A stretch of DNA of 42,835 nt, from assembly GCA_029946125.1 (NCBI GenBank), contig JAQSDX010000018.1, positions 15,309 to 58,143 on the forward strand, read 5' to 3'. The position numbers and the translations under genes are program-made. The notes under the pieces are model-generated. The model saw only the letters and a program-made list of their open reading frames with translations. It searched no databases and was not told the DNA's origin. Source of the DNA: Candidatus Methylobacter titanis. Lineage in GTDB: Bacteria > Pseudomonadota > Gammaproteobacteria > Methylococcales > Methylomonadaceae. Of this stretch, positions 17,128 through 26,481 are shown one piece after another; position 1 is the first letter of the stretch, and each line of letters opens with the position of its first letter.

Positions 17128-18670
17128 AGCCTTGTGCCGCCCAAGCTTCATTATTTGCATCGTTATAGTCGCTCTCTTCATCCAACTCAGCCACACATTG
17201 TGCGACTAAAGTCCGGGCGCAAGGACTATGCATGTCTTCAGGTACTTGCTGACCGTCGGCAATAAAAGACAGCGGCAAGTTATGTTCTATTATTGAAGAA
17301 ATGGCCGAACCAATCGTTGCCGCCTCATCAAGTTTAGTCAAAATACAGGCTTGCGGTTCAAAAACCTGGAAGGCTTTGATAATTTCATTCATGGCCTTGT
17401 ATTCAGTCGCAGCCGACATCACCAGATAGGATTTAATGGCTTGTCCGCTTTGTTGCAGGGTATTAATCTGCTCGACCAGCTTCATATCGCGTTGGCTCAT
17501 ACCGGCAGTATCAATCAAAATAAGCCGTTTGTCTGCAAAACCATTGATAATATTGCACAACTCAGAAGCGCTGGATGCCCCCCGAACCGGAATGCCTAAT
17601 ATCCGTCCATAGGTATTCAATTGCTCATGAGCGCCAATACGGTAATTATCGGTAGTAATCAAGGCAACCTGTCTTGGCCCGTGCTTTAAAATAAATTTGG
17701 CGGCCAGTTTGGCAATCGTGGTGGTTTTACCCACGCCGGTAGGCCCGACTAAGGCGGCAATGCCACCGTTTTGAAGCAAATCATCATCGGCTACCGGCAA
17801 TACTTTGGTCAGCAGCTCTTGAGCCTGGCTAAAAACAAGTTCGGCATCCGTGTGATTAGCAAAACGATTGGCAATTTTAACACTCAGTTTTCTTGAAATA
17901 CTCATGCCAGCCAAACGTTGCAGTAATTCAGCCCTGACCGGGTTAGCTTGCGACGCTACGCCCCAATTGCTAACGTTGGACAATTTGGAGTCCATCGCCG
18001 ACCTTAGGGACTTGAGCTCCCGGCTCATTTCCAGCAACAAATTATCTGACAGATTGCTCTGTTTTTCCTCCGGCATGGCTATTTGCATAGGCCTTTCTCT
18101 TGCAACAGGTGCAGTCGGCTTGGTGACTTTTGCTGTTACCGTTTCCAGATTTCCGCGTAGATGTACTTTTTCTGCATAGCCCACATATTGATCAATATTC
18201 CGGCGACCGCCAGGGATGGTGGAAGTGTCGGAATCGGTAGGGAATCGATTCGACCGACCGCCAGGGATGGTGGAAGTGTCGGAATCGGTAGGGAATCGAT
18301 TCGACCGACCGCCAGGGGTGGAGAAAGTATCGCTATCGGTAGAAAACCGCTGCGACCGCGCTGGAGCATTCTCAGCCAAAAAACCATCCGTACTTTGTTT
18401 TCGTGAACTGCTTAAGACATGCAAACGATTTTTTTCTGCTTCAAAATCAGGCAAATCCATTTTTTGTGGCCGTGAAGGGGGCTGCTGTTCTTCGGCCTGC
18501 TTTTGCAACTTGCTCTGAATCAACTGCTCATCAAAATCTCGTGCGGCAACGATCTCAACACCGCCATCAACCGACTTATTCGACATGATGACTGCATCGG
18601 CGCCCAATTCTTCTTTGACCATGCGCATGGCCTGACGTATGTCTTCCGCAAAAAAACGTTTAATCTTCAT
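17120..18670 (-). CDS. flhF: FlhF, polar flagellar placement GTPase
   Basis: SRP-family GTPase that recruits the first flagellar proteins to the cell pole, 516 residues. Basic N-domain (MKIKRFFAEDIRQAMRMVKEELGADAVI), a low-complexity linker (about 60-205), then the NG domain with P-loop GPTGVGKTTT (309-318), DTAGMSQRD and TKLDEA. The linker contains a 17-residue unit, RFPTDSDTSTIPGGRSN-like, repeated three times (about 105-157) because of tandem 51-bp DNA repeats. It lies 16 bp after flhA. Confidence 0.95.
   Translation of the reverse strand: MKIKRFFAEDIRQAMRMVKEELGADAVIMSNKSVDGGVEIVAARDFDEQLIQSKLQKQAEEQQPPSRPQKMDLPDFEAEKNRLHVLSSSRKQSTDGFLAENAPARSQRFSTDSDTFSTPGGRSNRFPTDSDTSTIPGGRSNRFPTDSDTSTIPGGRRNIDQYVGYAEKVHLRGNLETVTAKVTKPTAPVARERPMQIAMPEEKQSNLSDNLLLEMSRELKSLRSAMDSKLSNVSNWGVASQANPVRAELLQRLAGMSISRKLSVKIANRFANHTDAELVFSQAQELLTKVLPVADDDLLQNGGIAALVGPTGVGKTTTIAKLAAKFILKHGPRQVALITTDNYRIGAHEQLNTYGRILGIPVRGASSASELCNIINGFADKRLILIDTAGMSQRDMKLVEQINTLQQSGQAIKSYLVMSAATEYKAMNEIIKAFQVFEPQACILTKLDEAATIGSAISSIIEHNLPLSFIADGQQVPEDMHSPCARTLVAQCVAELDEESDYNDANNEAWAAQGYA
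18205..18357. repeat. Three tandem 51-bp repeats inside flhF
   Basis: Units at 18205-18255 and 18256-18306 are identical base for base; the third (18307-18357) is diverged. 51 bp is a multiple of three, so the flhF frame is kept. Each unit encodes 17 residues of the flexible linker. The two identical copies indicate a recent duplication, probably by slippage or unequal recombination. Confidence 0.95.
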
Positions 18671-18686
18671 AGTGTAGCCTCATGTG

Positions 18687-20786
18687 CTATGTTCGTCGCC
18701 CAACAGTTGAAACCACTTTGATCTGGCGATCAGCAGGTATTTCATTGTATGCCAAGACATGTAATCCGGGAATGGAATGGCGAACAAATCGGGATAACCA
18801 GGGGCGGATATAAGAAGAAACCAGCAACACCGCCGTTTGTCCTTCCATTTCCATTTTTTGCACACTTTCCTGCAAGGATGTATGCATTTGTTCTGCTAAG
18901 CCTGGTTCGATCCCGACACCACTTTCGCCTGCCGTTTGCAAAGATTTATGCAACAACTGTTCCAACTCATGATCCAGCGTAATAACCGGCAACTCATCCT
19001 GCATTCCACTGATTTCATGAATAATTAACCGTCCCAGTGCCGCACGTACCGCTGAGGTCAAGATGTCGGGATCTTGACTCTTGAGTCCGTACTCCGCCAA
19101 AGTTTCGACGATAGTGCGCATATCGCGGATAGGCACATGCTCTTGTAACAAGTTTTGTAATACCTTGACCACTACACCTAACGGCAATGTTTTTGGCACC
19201 AAGTCCTCGACCAGCTTAGGCGCAGACTTAGCCAAGTTATCCAGTATTTTATACGCCTCTTCATAACCGAACAATTCATGGGCATGCGCCTGCAACAGAT
19301 GACTCAAATGGGTCGCCACCACAGTTCCCGGATCAACCACCGTATAACCCAGAGTTTGCGCATAATCTTTCTGGCTCGGCTCTATCCACACCGCATCCAG
19401 ACCAAAAGCCGGATCCTTGCAGACATTGCCCTTCAAGGTACCAAAAACACGCCCTGGATTAATCGCCATTTCCATTTCCGGCATAATTTCAGCCTCACCG
19501 ACAGTCACTCCCATCAGCGAAATCCGGTAAGCTGTTGGACTTAAATCAAGGTTATCCCGGATATGCACGGAGGGTATTAAAAAACCCAACTCTTGAGACA
19601 GTTTTTTTCGTACGCCTTTGATTCGAACCATGAGTTGCCCACCCTGATTCTTGTCCACCAACGGAATAAGCCGATAACCCACTTCCAATCCGACAACATC
19701 GACCGGCATCACATCATCCCAACCCAACTCTTTAGTCTCGGGCATGGCGGTATTTTGAGCCAGATCCTGCGGATAATCGACCGCAACTAGCTCCGCTTCT
19801 TTACGCTTCTTGTCAATTAAGTAGGCGGAACCGGCTAAAATCATCGCCAGTAAGATAAAGACCAGATTCGGCATCCCCGGAATAATACCCAACGCGCCTA
19901 CCACCGCCGCCGTCACCGTCAACGCTTTGGGATTGGCAAATAACTGCGAGGTGACCTGCTGTCCAATATTCTCACCGCTACTGCCAACCTTGGTGACCAC
20001 CAACGCCGATGCTGTCGACAATAACAACGACGGAATCTGAGCGACCAAACCATCACCAATAGACAGCAATACATAAATCTCACCGGCTTCGGCAAAACTT
20101 AAATCGTGCTGAACGACACCAATGGCAAGACCACCAATCATATTGACAAATAAAATAATAATCCCGGCGATTGCATCGCCCCTGACAAATTTACTGGCGC
20201 CATCCATAGAGCCATAAAAATCCGCTTCGGTAGCCACTTCCGCACGCCGCTCACGCGCTTCATCCTGGGTCAGCAAGCCGGCATTCAAATCCGCATCAAT
20301 AGCCATTTGCTTACCCGGCATCGCATCCAACGTAAACCTTGCCCCAACTTCCGCAATCCGTCCGGCACCTTTGGTCACGACCATGAAGTTAATAATGATC
20401 AATATCGCAAAAACCACCAAACCCACGGCAAAGTTACCGCCGATAACAAACGCACCAAAGGCCTCAATCACCTTCCCGGCCGCATCGCCACCCTTATGTC
20501 CGTCGATCAACACCACACGCGTCGAAGCCACGTTCAGCGCTAGTCGTAATATGGTTGCCAGCAGAATGACAGTTGGAAATGACGCAAATTCCAGCGGTTT
20601 AATGGTGTAGACAACAACCAGCAATATAATTAACGAAAAAGCGATATTAAAGGTAAAGAACAGATCGAGTACGAATGCCGGCAACGGCAATATCAGCATC
20701 GACAGCACCATGATGATAACCAATGGCGCACCCAACTGGGCTTTGCCCAGTATCGCCAACGCTGCTTTTAATTTAGTAAAATCCAT
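18687..20786 (-). CDS. flhA: FlhA, flagellar export gate protein
   Basis: Large subunit of the type III flagellar export gate, 699 residues. The N-terminal half has about eight membrane helices and the FHIPEP signature RIAEVGARFTLDAMPGKQMAIDADL. The cytoplasmic C-terminal half docks chaperone-substrate complexes and contains the ring-forming domains. It forms a nonameric ring together with FlhB and FliPQR. It is 6 bp downstream of flhB and 16 bp upstream of flhF. Confidence 0.97.
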   Translation of the reverse strand: MDFTKLKAALAILGKAQLGAPLVIIMVLSMLILPLPAFVLDLFFTFNIAFSLIILLVVVYTIKPLEFASFPTVILLATILRLALNVASTRVVLIDGHKGGDAAGKVIEAFGAFVIGGNFAVGLVVFAILIIINFMVVTKGAGRIAEVGARFTLDAMPGKQMAIDADLNAGLLTQDEARERRAEVATEADFYGSMDGASKFVRGDAIAGIIILFVNMIGGLAIGVVQHDLSFAEAGEIYVLLSIGDGLVAQIPSLLLSTASALVVTKVGSSGENIGQQVTSQLFANPKALTVTAAVVGALGIIPGMPNLVFILLAMILAGSAYLIDKKRKEAELVAVDYPQDLAQNTAMPETKELGWDDVMPVDVVGLEVGYRLIPLVDKNQGGQLMVRIKGVRKKLSQELGFLIPSVHIRDNLDLSPTAYRISLMGVTVGEAEIMPEMEMAINPGRVFGTLKGNVCKDPAFGLDAVWIEPSQKDYAQTLGYTVVDPGTVVATHLSHLLQAHAHELFGYEEAYKILDNLAKSAPKLVEDLVPKTLPLGVVVKVLQNLLQEHVPIRDMRTIVETLAEYGLKSQDPDILTSAVRAALGRLIIHEISGMQDELPVITLDHELEQLLHKSLQTAGESGVGIEPGLAEQMHTSLQESVQKMEMEGQTAVLLVSSYIRPWLSRFVRHSIPGLHVLAYNEIPADRQIKVVSTVGRRT

Positions 20787-20792
20787 ACCCGG

Positions 20793-21917
20793 TTAATCTC
20801 GTTTAAATTCGTCAGGCACGTTAATATCTGCCGGTGGCAATGGCACTCTCCAATCATTTTTCTGAGCGGCTTTTAACTGATAGACATAAGCGAGAATCTG
20901 AGCGACGGCCAAATAAAGTCCCTCCGGTATCTCGCTATCTATCTCGGTTGAATAATACAACGCCCTAGCTAACGGCGGAGACGCCACCAGCGGCACGTCA
21001 GCGCCTATCGCTGTATTACGGATGTGGGCGGCGATCAAATCGACGCCCTTAGCAACCAGCTTTGGCGCGCTATTTGAGTTTTGATCATATTTTAAGGCCA
21101 CCGCATAATGATTAGGATTGGTCACAATAACATCGGCGTTTGGCACTTCCGACATCATACGTCCTTGTGACATCTCCATTTGCGCCCTACGCTGCCGACC
21201 CTTGGTTTCTGGACTTCCTTCGGATTCTTTATTTTCATCCTTGATTTCCTGCTTGGACATTTTTAGATTTTTGGTGTGCTCCCACAGCTGATAAGGCACA
21301 TCAATCATCGCAATTAAAATCAATGAAGCGCTAAGCACTAAAAAGCACATACCAATAATATTCAGCGCATGACTGACTGATTGATCTAGCGGCTCAGCAC
21401 CCAGTCCCAGTAATTCACCGATAAAGCTTTTGTACAAAGCAACCGCTACGGCGAAAACCAATAAAATTTTTAACAAGGCTTTGAATAACTCAACCAAGCC
21501 TTTTACCGCAAACATTCTGCCAATCCCGGTAATGGGATTCATTTTTGATGGTTTAAAAGCTATAGCCTCCCAACTGAACACCCAGCCGCCCATCGATATC
21601 GGGGTAATAATGGCGACAAAGACCATCAGTGCAAAAAACGGCGCCAGCAATAGGAGACCATCAATCATCGCCTGTTTAAAAAAGACTATCGGGCTAACGG
21701 GATCGAAAATAACTTCGCGGCTCAACTGAAACTGAGCCTGCATTCCCGCTATCAAACCCTTGCCGATTTTTCCTCCTTGGATAAGAAACATCGAGGCGCT
21801 GGCTATCAGCATCACAAAGGTATTGAGCTCTCTTGATCGAGGAATCTGACCTTTCTTTTTGGCGTCTGCTAGCCGCTTACCGGTGGGCTCTTCGGTTTTG
21901 TCGTCGTTATCTGCCAT
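20793..21917 (-). CDS. flhB: FlhB, export substrate-specificity switch
   Basis: 374-residue membrane component of the flagellar export apparatus. Four membrane helices lie in the first ~210 residues, followed by a cytoplasmic domain that self-cleaves to switch export from rod/hook to filament proteins. The cleavage motif, normally Asn-Pro-Thr-His, reads N267-P268-N269-H270 here, within VIVTNPNHYAVALKYD. The chemically essential Asn-Pro pair is kept. The N-terminus DKTEEPTGKRLADAKKKGQIPRS is the family hallmark. Confidence 0.96.
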   Translation of the reverse strand: MADNDDKTEEPTGKRLADAKKKGQIPRSRELNTFVMLIASASMFLIQGGKIGKGLIAGMQAQFQLSREVIFDPVSPIVFFKQAMIDGLLLLAPFFALMVFVAIITPISMGGWVFSWEAIAFKPSKMNPITGIGRMFAVKGLVELFKALLKILLVFAVAVALYKSFIGELLGLGAEPLDQSVSHALNIIGMCFLVLSASLILIAMIDVPYQLWEHTKNLKMSKQEIKDENKESEGSPETKGRQRRAQMEMSQGRMMSEVPNADVIVTNPNHYAVALKYDQNSNSAPKLVAKGVDLIAAHIRNTAIGADVPLVASPPLARALYYSTEIDSEIPEGLYLAVAQILAYVYQLKAAQKNDWRVPLPPADINVPDEFKRD

Positions 21918-21925
21918 AATTTAAT

Positions 21926-22699
21926 TTACAAGTGCAATAATTGGCCGATCAAATCGTAAGCATCCGTCAACATCCCGGAAAATTGAGCCAGCACATCGGG
22001 TAAAGTTTTCCAAACCAGCAGCATTCCCAGCATCAAGGTTACCGGAAACCCCACCGAAAAAATCTGCAATTGCGGCGCCGCTCTGGCCGCTACGCCAAAA
22101 ATGACATTCACCAACAACAAACTGGCCATGACCGGCATAGCCAGCAATAAGCCGCCTGCGAACAACCGTCCACTCCAGACGATAATTGACCAGATACCCG
22201 CCTTGTCTATACCGTCTATACCAATGGGCAAGGTTTTAAAACTGTCCAGCACCATTTGTATCAACAACAAATGGCCATTCAAACTGATAAAAACTAAGGT
22301 AGCGATAACCGTATAGACCTGCGCAATCACCGGCACCTGCTGCCCACTTTGCGGATCTACCATCATTGAAAAACCCAAGCCCATGCTTAAAGCAATAGCT
22401 TGCCCCGCAAAAACGACGGCGGCAAAAACCAACTGCACGATAAAACCACTGGTCAAACCGATCATAGTCTGAGTAATAGCCATCATAAATCCAGTGTAGC
22501 TAAACATTTCGACAGCAGGCAAAGGGGGAAGTAAAGGCATGATAACCAGCGTTATTACTACCGCAAGAATCAGCCTGACTCGGGCCGGAACGGCTTGAAT
22601 GCTAAACAACGGCACCGATACAAACATCGCACTAATGCGCATTAACGGCCATATAAATAATGCCACCTGGTCGAGGAGCTGCTCTTCGGTAAAGTTCAA
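21926..22699 (-). CDS. fliR: FliR, flagellar export gate subunit
   Basis: Polytopic inner-membrane protein of 257 residues with about six hydrophobic segments, part of the FliP5-FliQ4-FliR1 export pore. Family features include MRISAMFVSVPLF near the N-terminus and ALSMGLGFSMMVDPQSGQQVPVI. The gene sits in the conserved order fliP-fliQ-fliR-flhB, 8 bp before flhB. Confidence 0.95.
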   Translation of the reverse strand: MNFTEEQLLDQVALFIWPLMRISAMFVSVPLFSIQAVPARVRLILAVVITLVIMPLLPPLPAVEMFSYTGFMMAITQTMIGLTSGFIVQLVFAAVVFAGQAIALSMGLGFSMMVDPQSGQQVPVIAQVYTVIATLVFISLNGHLLLIQMVLDSFKTLPIGIDGIDKAGIWSIIVWSGRLFAGGLLLAMPVMASLLLVNVIFGVAARAAPQLQIFSVGFPVTLMLGMLLVWKTLPDVLAQFSGMLTDAYDLIGQLLHL

Positions 22700-22702
22700 C
22701 GT

Positions 22703-22972
22703 TCAACCAATTAATTGCGGAATATCCCTGATCAAACCCTGAAAATAATCAAGGAACAGTTGCAGCATCCCCGGCCCCATAACCATCAAAACAGCCCCTA
22801 TAACGATTAACTTGGGAATAAATGTCAAGGTCGCCTCATTAATCTGTGTAGCCGCCTGAAACATTGCGATAATCAGACCTACAGCCAATGATGGCAATAA
22901 TACCGGAGCAGTCAGCTTAATGGCGACAATCATCGCATCCTGCGCAATCATAGAAATGGTTTCCGGCGTCAT
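22703..22972 (-). CDS. fliQ: FliQ, flagellar export gate subunit
   Basis: 89-residue protein with two membrane helices, matching FliQ in size and in the motif LTAPVLLPSLAVGLIIAMFQAATQINEATL. It builds the export pore with FliP and FliR. It is 3 bp upstream of fliR and 18 bp downstream of fliP. Confidence 0.96.
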   Translation of the reverse strand: MTPETISMIAQDAMIVAIKLTAPVLLPSLAVGLIIAMFQAATQINEATLTFIPKLIVIGAVLMVMGPGMLQLFLDYFQGLIRDIPQLIG

Positions 22973-22990
22973 AATCGATCTCTGTTGTTA

Positions 22991-23764
22991 TCAACTAACA
23001 TAAAAACTTGCGGCTAACATTTCCATAATCAAAGACCAACCATCGGCCATAACAAATAGCATTATTTTAAAGGGCAGAGAAATAATCATCGGTGACAGCA
23101 TCATCATACCCATCGACATCAGTACGCTGGCAACCACCAAGTCGATAATCAAAAAAGGCAAAAAAATCAAAAAGCCTATTTGAAACGCCGTTTTCAGTTC
23201 ACTGGTCACAAAGGCCGGCAGCAATAACGAAAAGGGTACGTTTTCGGCTGACGCCAACTCCGCATTGCCCGAAATTCGGATAAATAATTCGAGATCAGCC
23301 TCCCTGGTCTGCTTTAACATAAATTGCCTGAATGGCTCTGAAGCCTTTTCAATGGCGACAGTCACATCGATTTTCTCTTCCAGATAAGGCTGGACGGCTT
23401 CGCTATTCACCTTATCAAAAACCGGCATCATAATGAAAATAGTCAAAAACAACGATAAGCCCAATAACACCTGATTACTGGGTGCCTGCCCGGTGCCTAA
23501 AGCCGTTCGTAGCAAACTGAGGACAATCATGATCCGGGTGAATGAAGTCATGGTCAACAACAACGCAGGCAACACAGTCAACAAGGTCATTAACGCCAGA
23601 ATCTGGATCGTTACCGTATAAGTCTGAGCGCCTTGCTTACCCGTAGTGACGGTGACGGCTTCAATTCCCGCTGCGGCATAAGCCGGTGTTTCGATCAACA
23701 AAAAAGCGAAACCTATCATCAGTAATCGAAACGCCACCGATCGAAATGAAACGCTTTTAATCAT
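22991..23764 (-). CDS. fliP: FliP, flagellar export gate subunit
   Basis: 257-residue export pore subunit with a cleavable signal peptide (about 1-31, ending TPAYA), as is usual for FliP. Family signatures are [35 protein letters not shown] and the C-terminal [26 protein letters not shown]. It overlaps fliO by 8 bp. Confidence 0.96.
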   Translation of the reverse strand: MIKSVSFRSVAFRLLMIGFAFLLIETPAYAAAGIEAVTVTTGKQGAQTYTVTIQILALMTLLTVLPALLLTMTSFTRIMIVLSLLRTALGTGQAPSNQVLLGLSLFLTIFIMMPVFDKVNSEAVQPYLEEKIDVTVAIEKASEPFRQFMLKQTREADLELFIRISGNAELASAENVPFSLLLPAFVTSELKTAFQIGFLIFLPFLIIDLVVASVLMSMGMMMLSPMIISLPFKIMLFVMADGWSLIMEMLAASFYVS

Positions 23765-24200
23765 CGGATCGTCCCTTCATCACTTGCATCAATTTTTGCG
23801 CGAATCCGCCGTCCCTAGCCATAGGCGGCGACGGCTCGCTGTTCAAGCAATCGTCGCCCTCCAGCACATGCAATGCCTCTATACGTCCCGGTGTCACACC
23901 CAAAATAAGCTGCTTTTTTCCAACCTGAAGTAAAATGACCTTTTCCCGCATACCCAAAGACAGACCGCCGACCACACGCATTTTTTCGGTGTTATTGATG
24001 GTGATTCCGCTTAACTTACGCATTCCCCAAACACAGAGAAAAAAAATGGCTAAGACTATCAGCAGCCCCACTCCCCAATTAAGCGTATCGCCGAAAGAAA
24101 CCGTCCTGACCGCCTGTTTTGAAGCATCAGCACCCGATACGGCAAAGCAGGCAGGAAACCACCAAAACAACAACCAGGTGACAGTTTTTTTCCCCATCAT
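23757..24200 (-). CDS. fliO: FliO, export gate assembly protein
   Basis: 147-residue bitopic membrane protein that scaffolds assembly of the FliP ring. It has an N-terminal signal-like segment, a second hydrophobic helix (about 42-63), and a small cytoplasmic domain with [34 protein letters not shown], typical of FliO. Its ATG overlaps the fliN stop (TGATG). Confidence 0.92.
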   Translation of the reverse strand: MMGKKTVTWLLFWWFPACFAVSGADASKQAVRTVSFGDTLNWGVGLLIVLAIFFLCVWGMRKLSGITINNTEKMRVVGGLSLGMREKVILLQVGKKQLILGVTPGRIEALHVLEGDDCLNSEPSPPMARDGGFAQKLMQVMKGRSDD

Positions 24201-24580
24201 CAGGCTAATCTTTTAACGCGTTCCGATGGACTGATGACATCGGTTAAGCGAATACCGAATTTATCATTGATCACCACAACTTCACCATGCGCAATCAGCG
24301 TACCGTTTACCAGCACATCAAGCGGCTCACCGGCAAAACGTTCCAACTCAACAACCGAGCCCTGATTTAACTGCAATAGATTTCTGATATTAATCTGTGT
24401 CCGCCCAATTTCCATTGAAATAGTCACGGGGACATCCAAAATAACATCCAGATTAACTTCATCACCTAGTCCTGAAGACGATTTTTTATCTTCAAACGGA
24501 TCATTCAACTCCTCAAATGCAGCGGTCTCAAAATCACTCATCGTTTCAGCACTCTCAGGCGTATTTGGATTTTCACTCAT
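24200..24580 (-). CDS. fliN: FliN, flagellar C-ring protein
   Basis: 126-residue rotor/switch component. An acidic N-terminal region is followed by the SpoA domain (about 45-125) with ILDVPVTISMEIGRTQINIRNLLQLNQGSVVELERFAGEPLDVLVNG. It forms the lower C-ring with FliM and takes part in export and rotational switching. A 54-bp gap separates it from fliM. Confidence 0.97.
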   Translation of the reverse strand: MSENPNTPESAETMSDFETAAFEELNDPFEDKKSSSGLGDEVNLDVILDVPVTISMEIGRTQINIRNLLQLNQGSVVELERFAGEPLDVLVNGTLIAHGEVVVINDKFGIRLTDVISPSERVKRLA

Positions 24581-24634
24581 CTTATTCCCAACCTACTATT
24601 GTCATAATCGAACTCTACAGCGCTTCAGGTTGAT

Positions 24635-25630
24635 TCAAGACCTTACCTTATCAATAATCTGGATGGCATAATTGCCATCCGATATGCCGACCTTACCTTC
24701 AAACACCGGAATTCCTTCCGCTTTAAGGATCACCGTATCCGGCATATCAATAGGTATGACATCACCTTTTTTTAACCGCATAACGTCTCTTATACTCATG
24801 TTTTTTTCCACCAAAAGACTGTTCACACTCACTTCCGCTCTCAGCACTTCGCCACGCAATGAGGCTTGCCAACTGCCGTCAACCTCGCCACTGTCACTAC
24901 TGATAGCATCCAGTAACTCCCTGATTGGCTCAAGCATCGCATAGGGCATCGCAATGTTTATATCACCGCCCCCACCTTCCAACTCAACATGAATGGTTGA
25001 GATGACAATAATTTCCCCAGGACCGATAATATTGGCAAACCGTGGATTGATTTCTGCTCCCACATATTCAAAGTCGAGATCCATAACCGGCTTCCAAGCC
25101 TCCTTCAAATCCTTGAAAATCATATCAATGATGATCCGGACCACCCGCATTTCAGTCGGTGTAAATTCCCTGCCTTCGGTCTGATTATAAAATTGCCCGG
25201 CACCACCGAAAAAGTTGTCCACCACGGTAAAAACCAGTCGCGGATCGATGACTATCAAGGCTTTGCCGCGCAAGGGGTTAAATCGAACAATGGTTAAATT
25301 AGTCGGAACCAGCAATCCTTGTATATATTCAGAAAACTTTTGAACCTGAATGCCCGATATAAAAATTTCTGCCGAACGACGCAGGAAATTGAACAACGAA
25401 ATACGGATAAACCGGGCAAATCGTTCGTTAACCATTTCCAGGGTCGGCATACGCCCACGAACAATTCTTTCCTGGCTGGCAAAATCATAATCTCTGACTA
25501 CACCTTTTTCATAAAATTCTTCGGCATCCGCTTCAGCATAAAAATCGGACTCATCTTCCGAATCAATATCTCCGTCGCTTACACCATTCAGCAGCGCATC
25601 GATTTCTGCCTGCGAGAGTAAATCACTCAT
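24635..25630 (-). CDS. fliM: FliM, flagellar motor switch protein
   Basis: 331-residue C-ring protein. It begins MSDLLSQAEIDALLNGV, the CheY-P binding segment, so the product keeps the ability to receive chemotaxis signals. A middle domain (about 45-235) contains the conserved GGAGQFYN, and a C-terminal SpoA domain (about 250-325) is present. It is separated from fliL by 1 bp. Confidence 0.97.
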   Translation of the reverse strand: MSDLLSQAEIDALLNGVSDGDIDSEDESDFYAEADAEEFYEKGVVRDYDFASQERIVRGRMPTLEMVNERFARFIRISLFNFLRRSAEIFISGIQVQKFSEYIQGLLVPTNLTIVRFNPLRGKALIVIDPRLVFTVVDNFFGGAGQFYNQTEGREFTPTEMRVVRIIIDMIFKDLKEAWKPVMDLDFEYVGAEINPRFANIIGPGEIIVISTIHVELEGGGGDINIAMPYAMLEPIRELLDAISSDSGEVDGSWQASLRGEVLRAEVSVNSLLVEKNMSIRDVMRLKKGDVIPIDMPDTVILKAEGIPVFEGKVGISDGNYAIQIIDKVRS

Positions 25631-25631
25631 A

Positions 25632-26135
25632 TTATTGCATTACAAATGAAGTAAAGAATATTTCATTAACCTTACCCTTTCCTGACATTTTTACTAAAAC
25701 GGCAGTCACCGCATCTAGCATGAGTTTACGTAACATGTCTTTGCCTTCACGGGTATTTAATACGCGGCTTTCCTGCGCACTCATCAGCATCAACAGATTA
25801 TTACGTATCATGGGTTCATTTTTTGTTAAAAAACCCATAGTTTCAGCGCCTTCAACCAACATAGATAGCGTAATTCGCCCATGTTTAGCTGTCGATCCCT
25901 TGGGGAAGTCAACAACAATGGGCTTACTCATCTCAAAATAAAGCTTTTCTGCTGGAACCGCCACCTCATCTGCATCAACATGCTCAGCTTTTACTCCTTT
26001 AACAGAATCCCCACTCATAAAGAAATAAGCGGCACCTCCGCTCACTGCCAATAAAAGTACTACGGCGACAATTATAATAATCAGTTTTTTAGGAGATTTC
26101 TTTTCCTTTCCATCTTCTCGTTCAAGCTCAGCCAT
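25632..26135 (-). CDS. fliL: FliL, flagellar basal-body associated protein
   Basis: 167-residue single-pass inner-membrane protein: charged cytoplasmic N-terminus, membrane helix (about 18-40), periplasmic domain homologous to stomatin-like folds, ending EIFFTSFVMQ as in the family. It stabilises stators and affects torque. It is the first gene of this operon, with an AAAGGG ribosome-binding site and a possible sigma-54 promoter about 34 bp upstream. Confidence 0.94.
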   Translation of the reverse strand: MAELEREDGKEKKSPKKLIIIIVAVVLLLAVSGGAAYFFMSGDSVKGVKAEHVDADEVAVPAEKLYFEMSKPIVVDFPKGSTAKHGRITLSMLVEGAETMGFLTKNEPMIRNNLLMLMSAQESRVLNTREGKDMLRKLMLDAVTAVLVKMSGKGKVNEIFFTSFVMQ

Positions 26136-26168
26136 GTTGCAAACCCTTTCGTTTTTAATCAGTAAATA

Positions 26169-26184
26169 AGCAATTTAGAGACCA
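26169..26184 (-). promoter_or_regulatory. Possible sigma-54 promoter for the flagellar operon
   Basis: Minus-strand TGGTCTCTAAATTGCT matches the key sigma-54 pattern: TGG, 8 bp, then TTGCT, giving GG and GC dinucleotides at the required spacing. The CAC after TGG is not conserved. Predicted transcription would begin about 20 bp before the fliL start. Polar-flagellum middle genes of this type are usually RpoN-dependent. Confidence 0.45.
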
Positions 26185-26433
26185 TAAAAAATAATATATA
26201 TAAGAACAATAAGCTACACATCAATTACATCGTGGTTACCGCTGTGAATATCGATCACACGGCCAAATATTATCATTGCCTCGCATTACAAAATCAGATC
26301 ATATAAGAAAAAATATCCTTTTAAAATAAAAAGATAGGAATACTTTTGACTTTCTAATGCGGCAACAACGCGCTTTAAATTTGACAGATCATCAAGAATC
26401 TATCCTAACAAATTTCGAAATGTTAAATATATC

Positions 26434-26468
26434 CCCAAAAAAAAGCCCTTTAAGGGCTTTTTTTTGGG
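26434..26468. terminator. Intrinsic terminator of fimV
   Basis: Perfect palindrome CCC-A8-GCCCTT-T-AAGGGC-T8-GGG just downstream of the fimV stop on the minus strand: a strong hairpin with an eight-T run. It separates fimV from the fliL operon. Confidence 0.94.
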
Positions 26469-26481
26469 ATATAAAATATTT

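Larger units (their letters stand above)
26136..26481. other. 346-bp intergenic region fimV-fliL
   Basis: AT-rich spacer with no supported gene. It contains the fimV terminator (26434-26468), a possible sigma-54 promoter for fliL (26169-26184), and an inverted repeat TGTGA-N7-TCACA at about 26243-26259. A 20-codon ATG frame on the minus strand spans the last of these; it lacks a good ribosome-binding site and is not called. Confidence 0.6.

Noticed and set aside
18161-18406. Long open frame on the plus strand inside flhF
   Set aside because: It arises from the tandem 51-bp repeats read antisense. It has no ribosome-binding site and lies wholly within flhF.
26243-26259. TGTGA-N7-TCACA palindrome resembling a CRP/Vfr site
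   Set aside because: The spacer is 7 bp, not the required 6, and the site lies about 108 bp from fliL with no promoter around it. Kept only as an inverted repeat.
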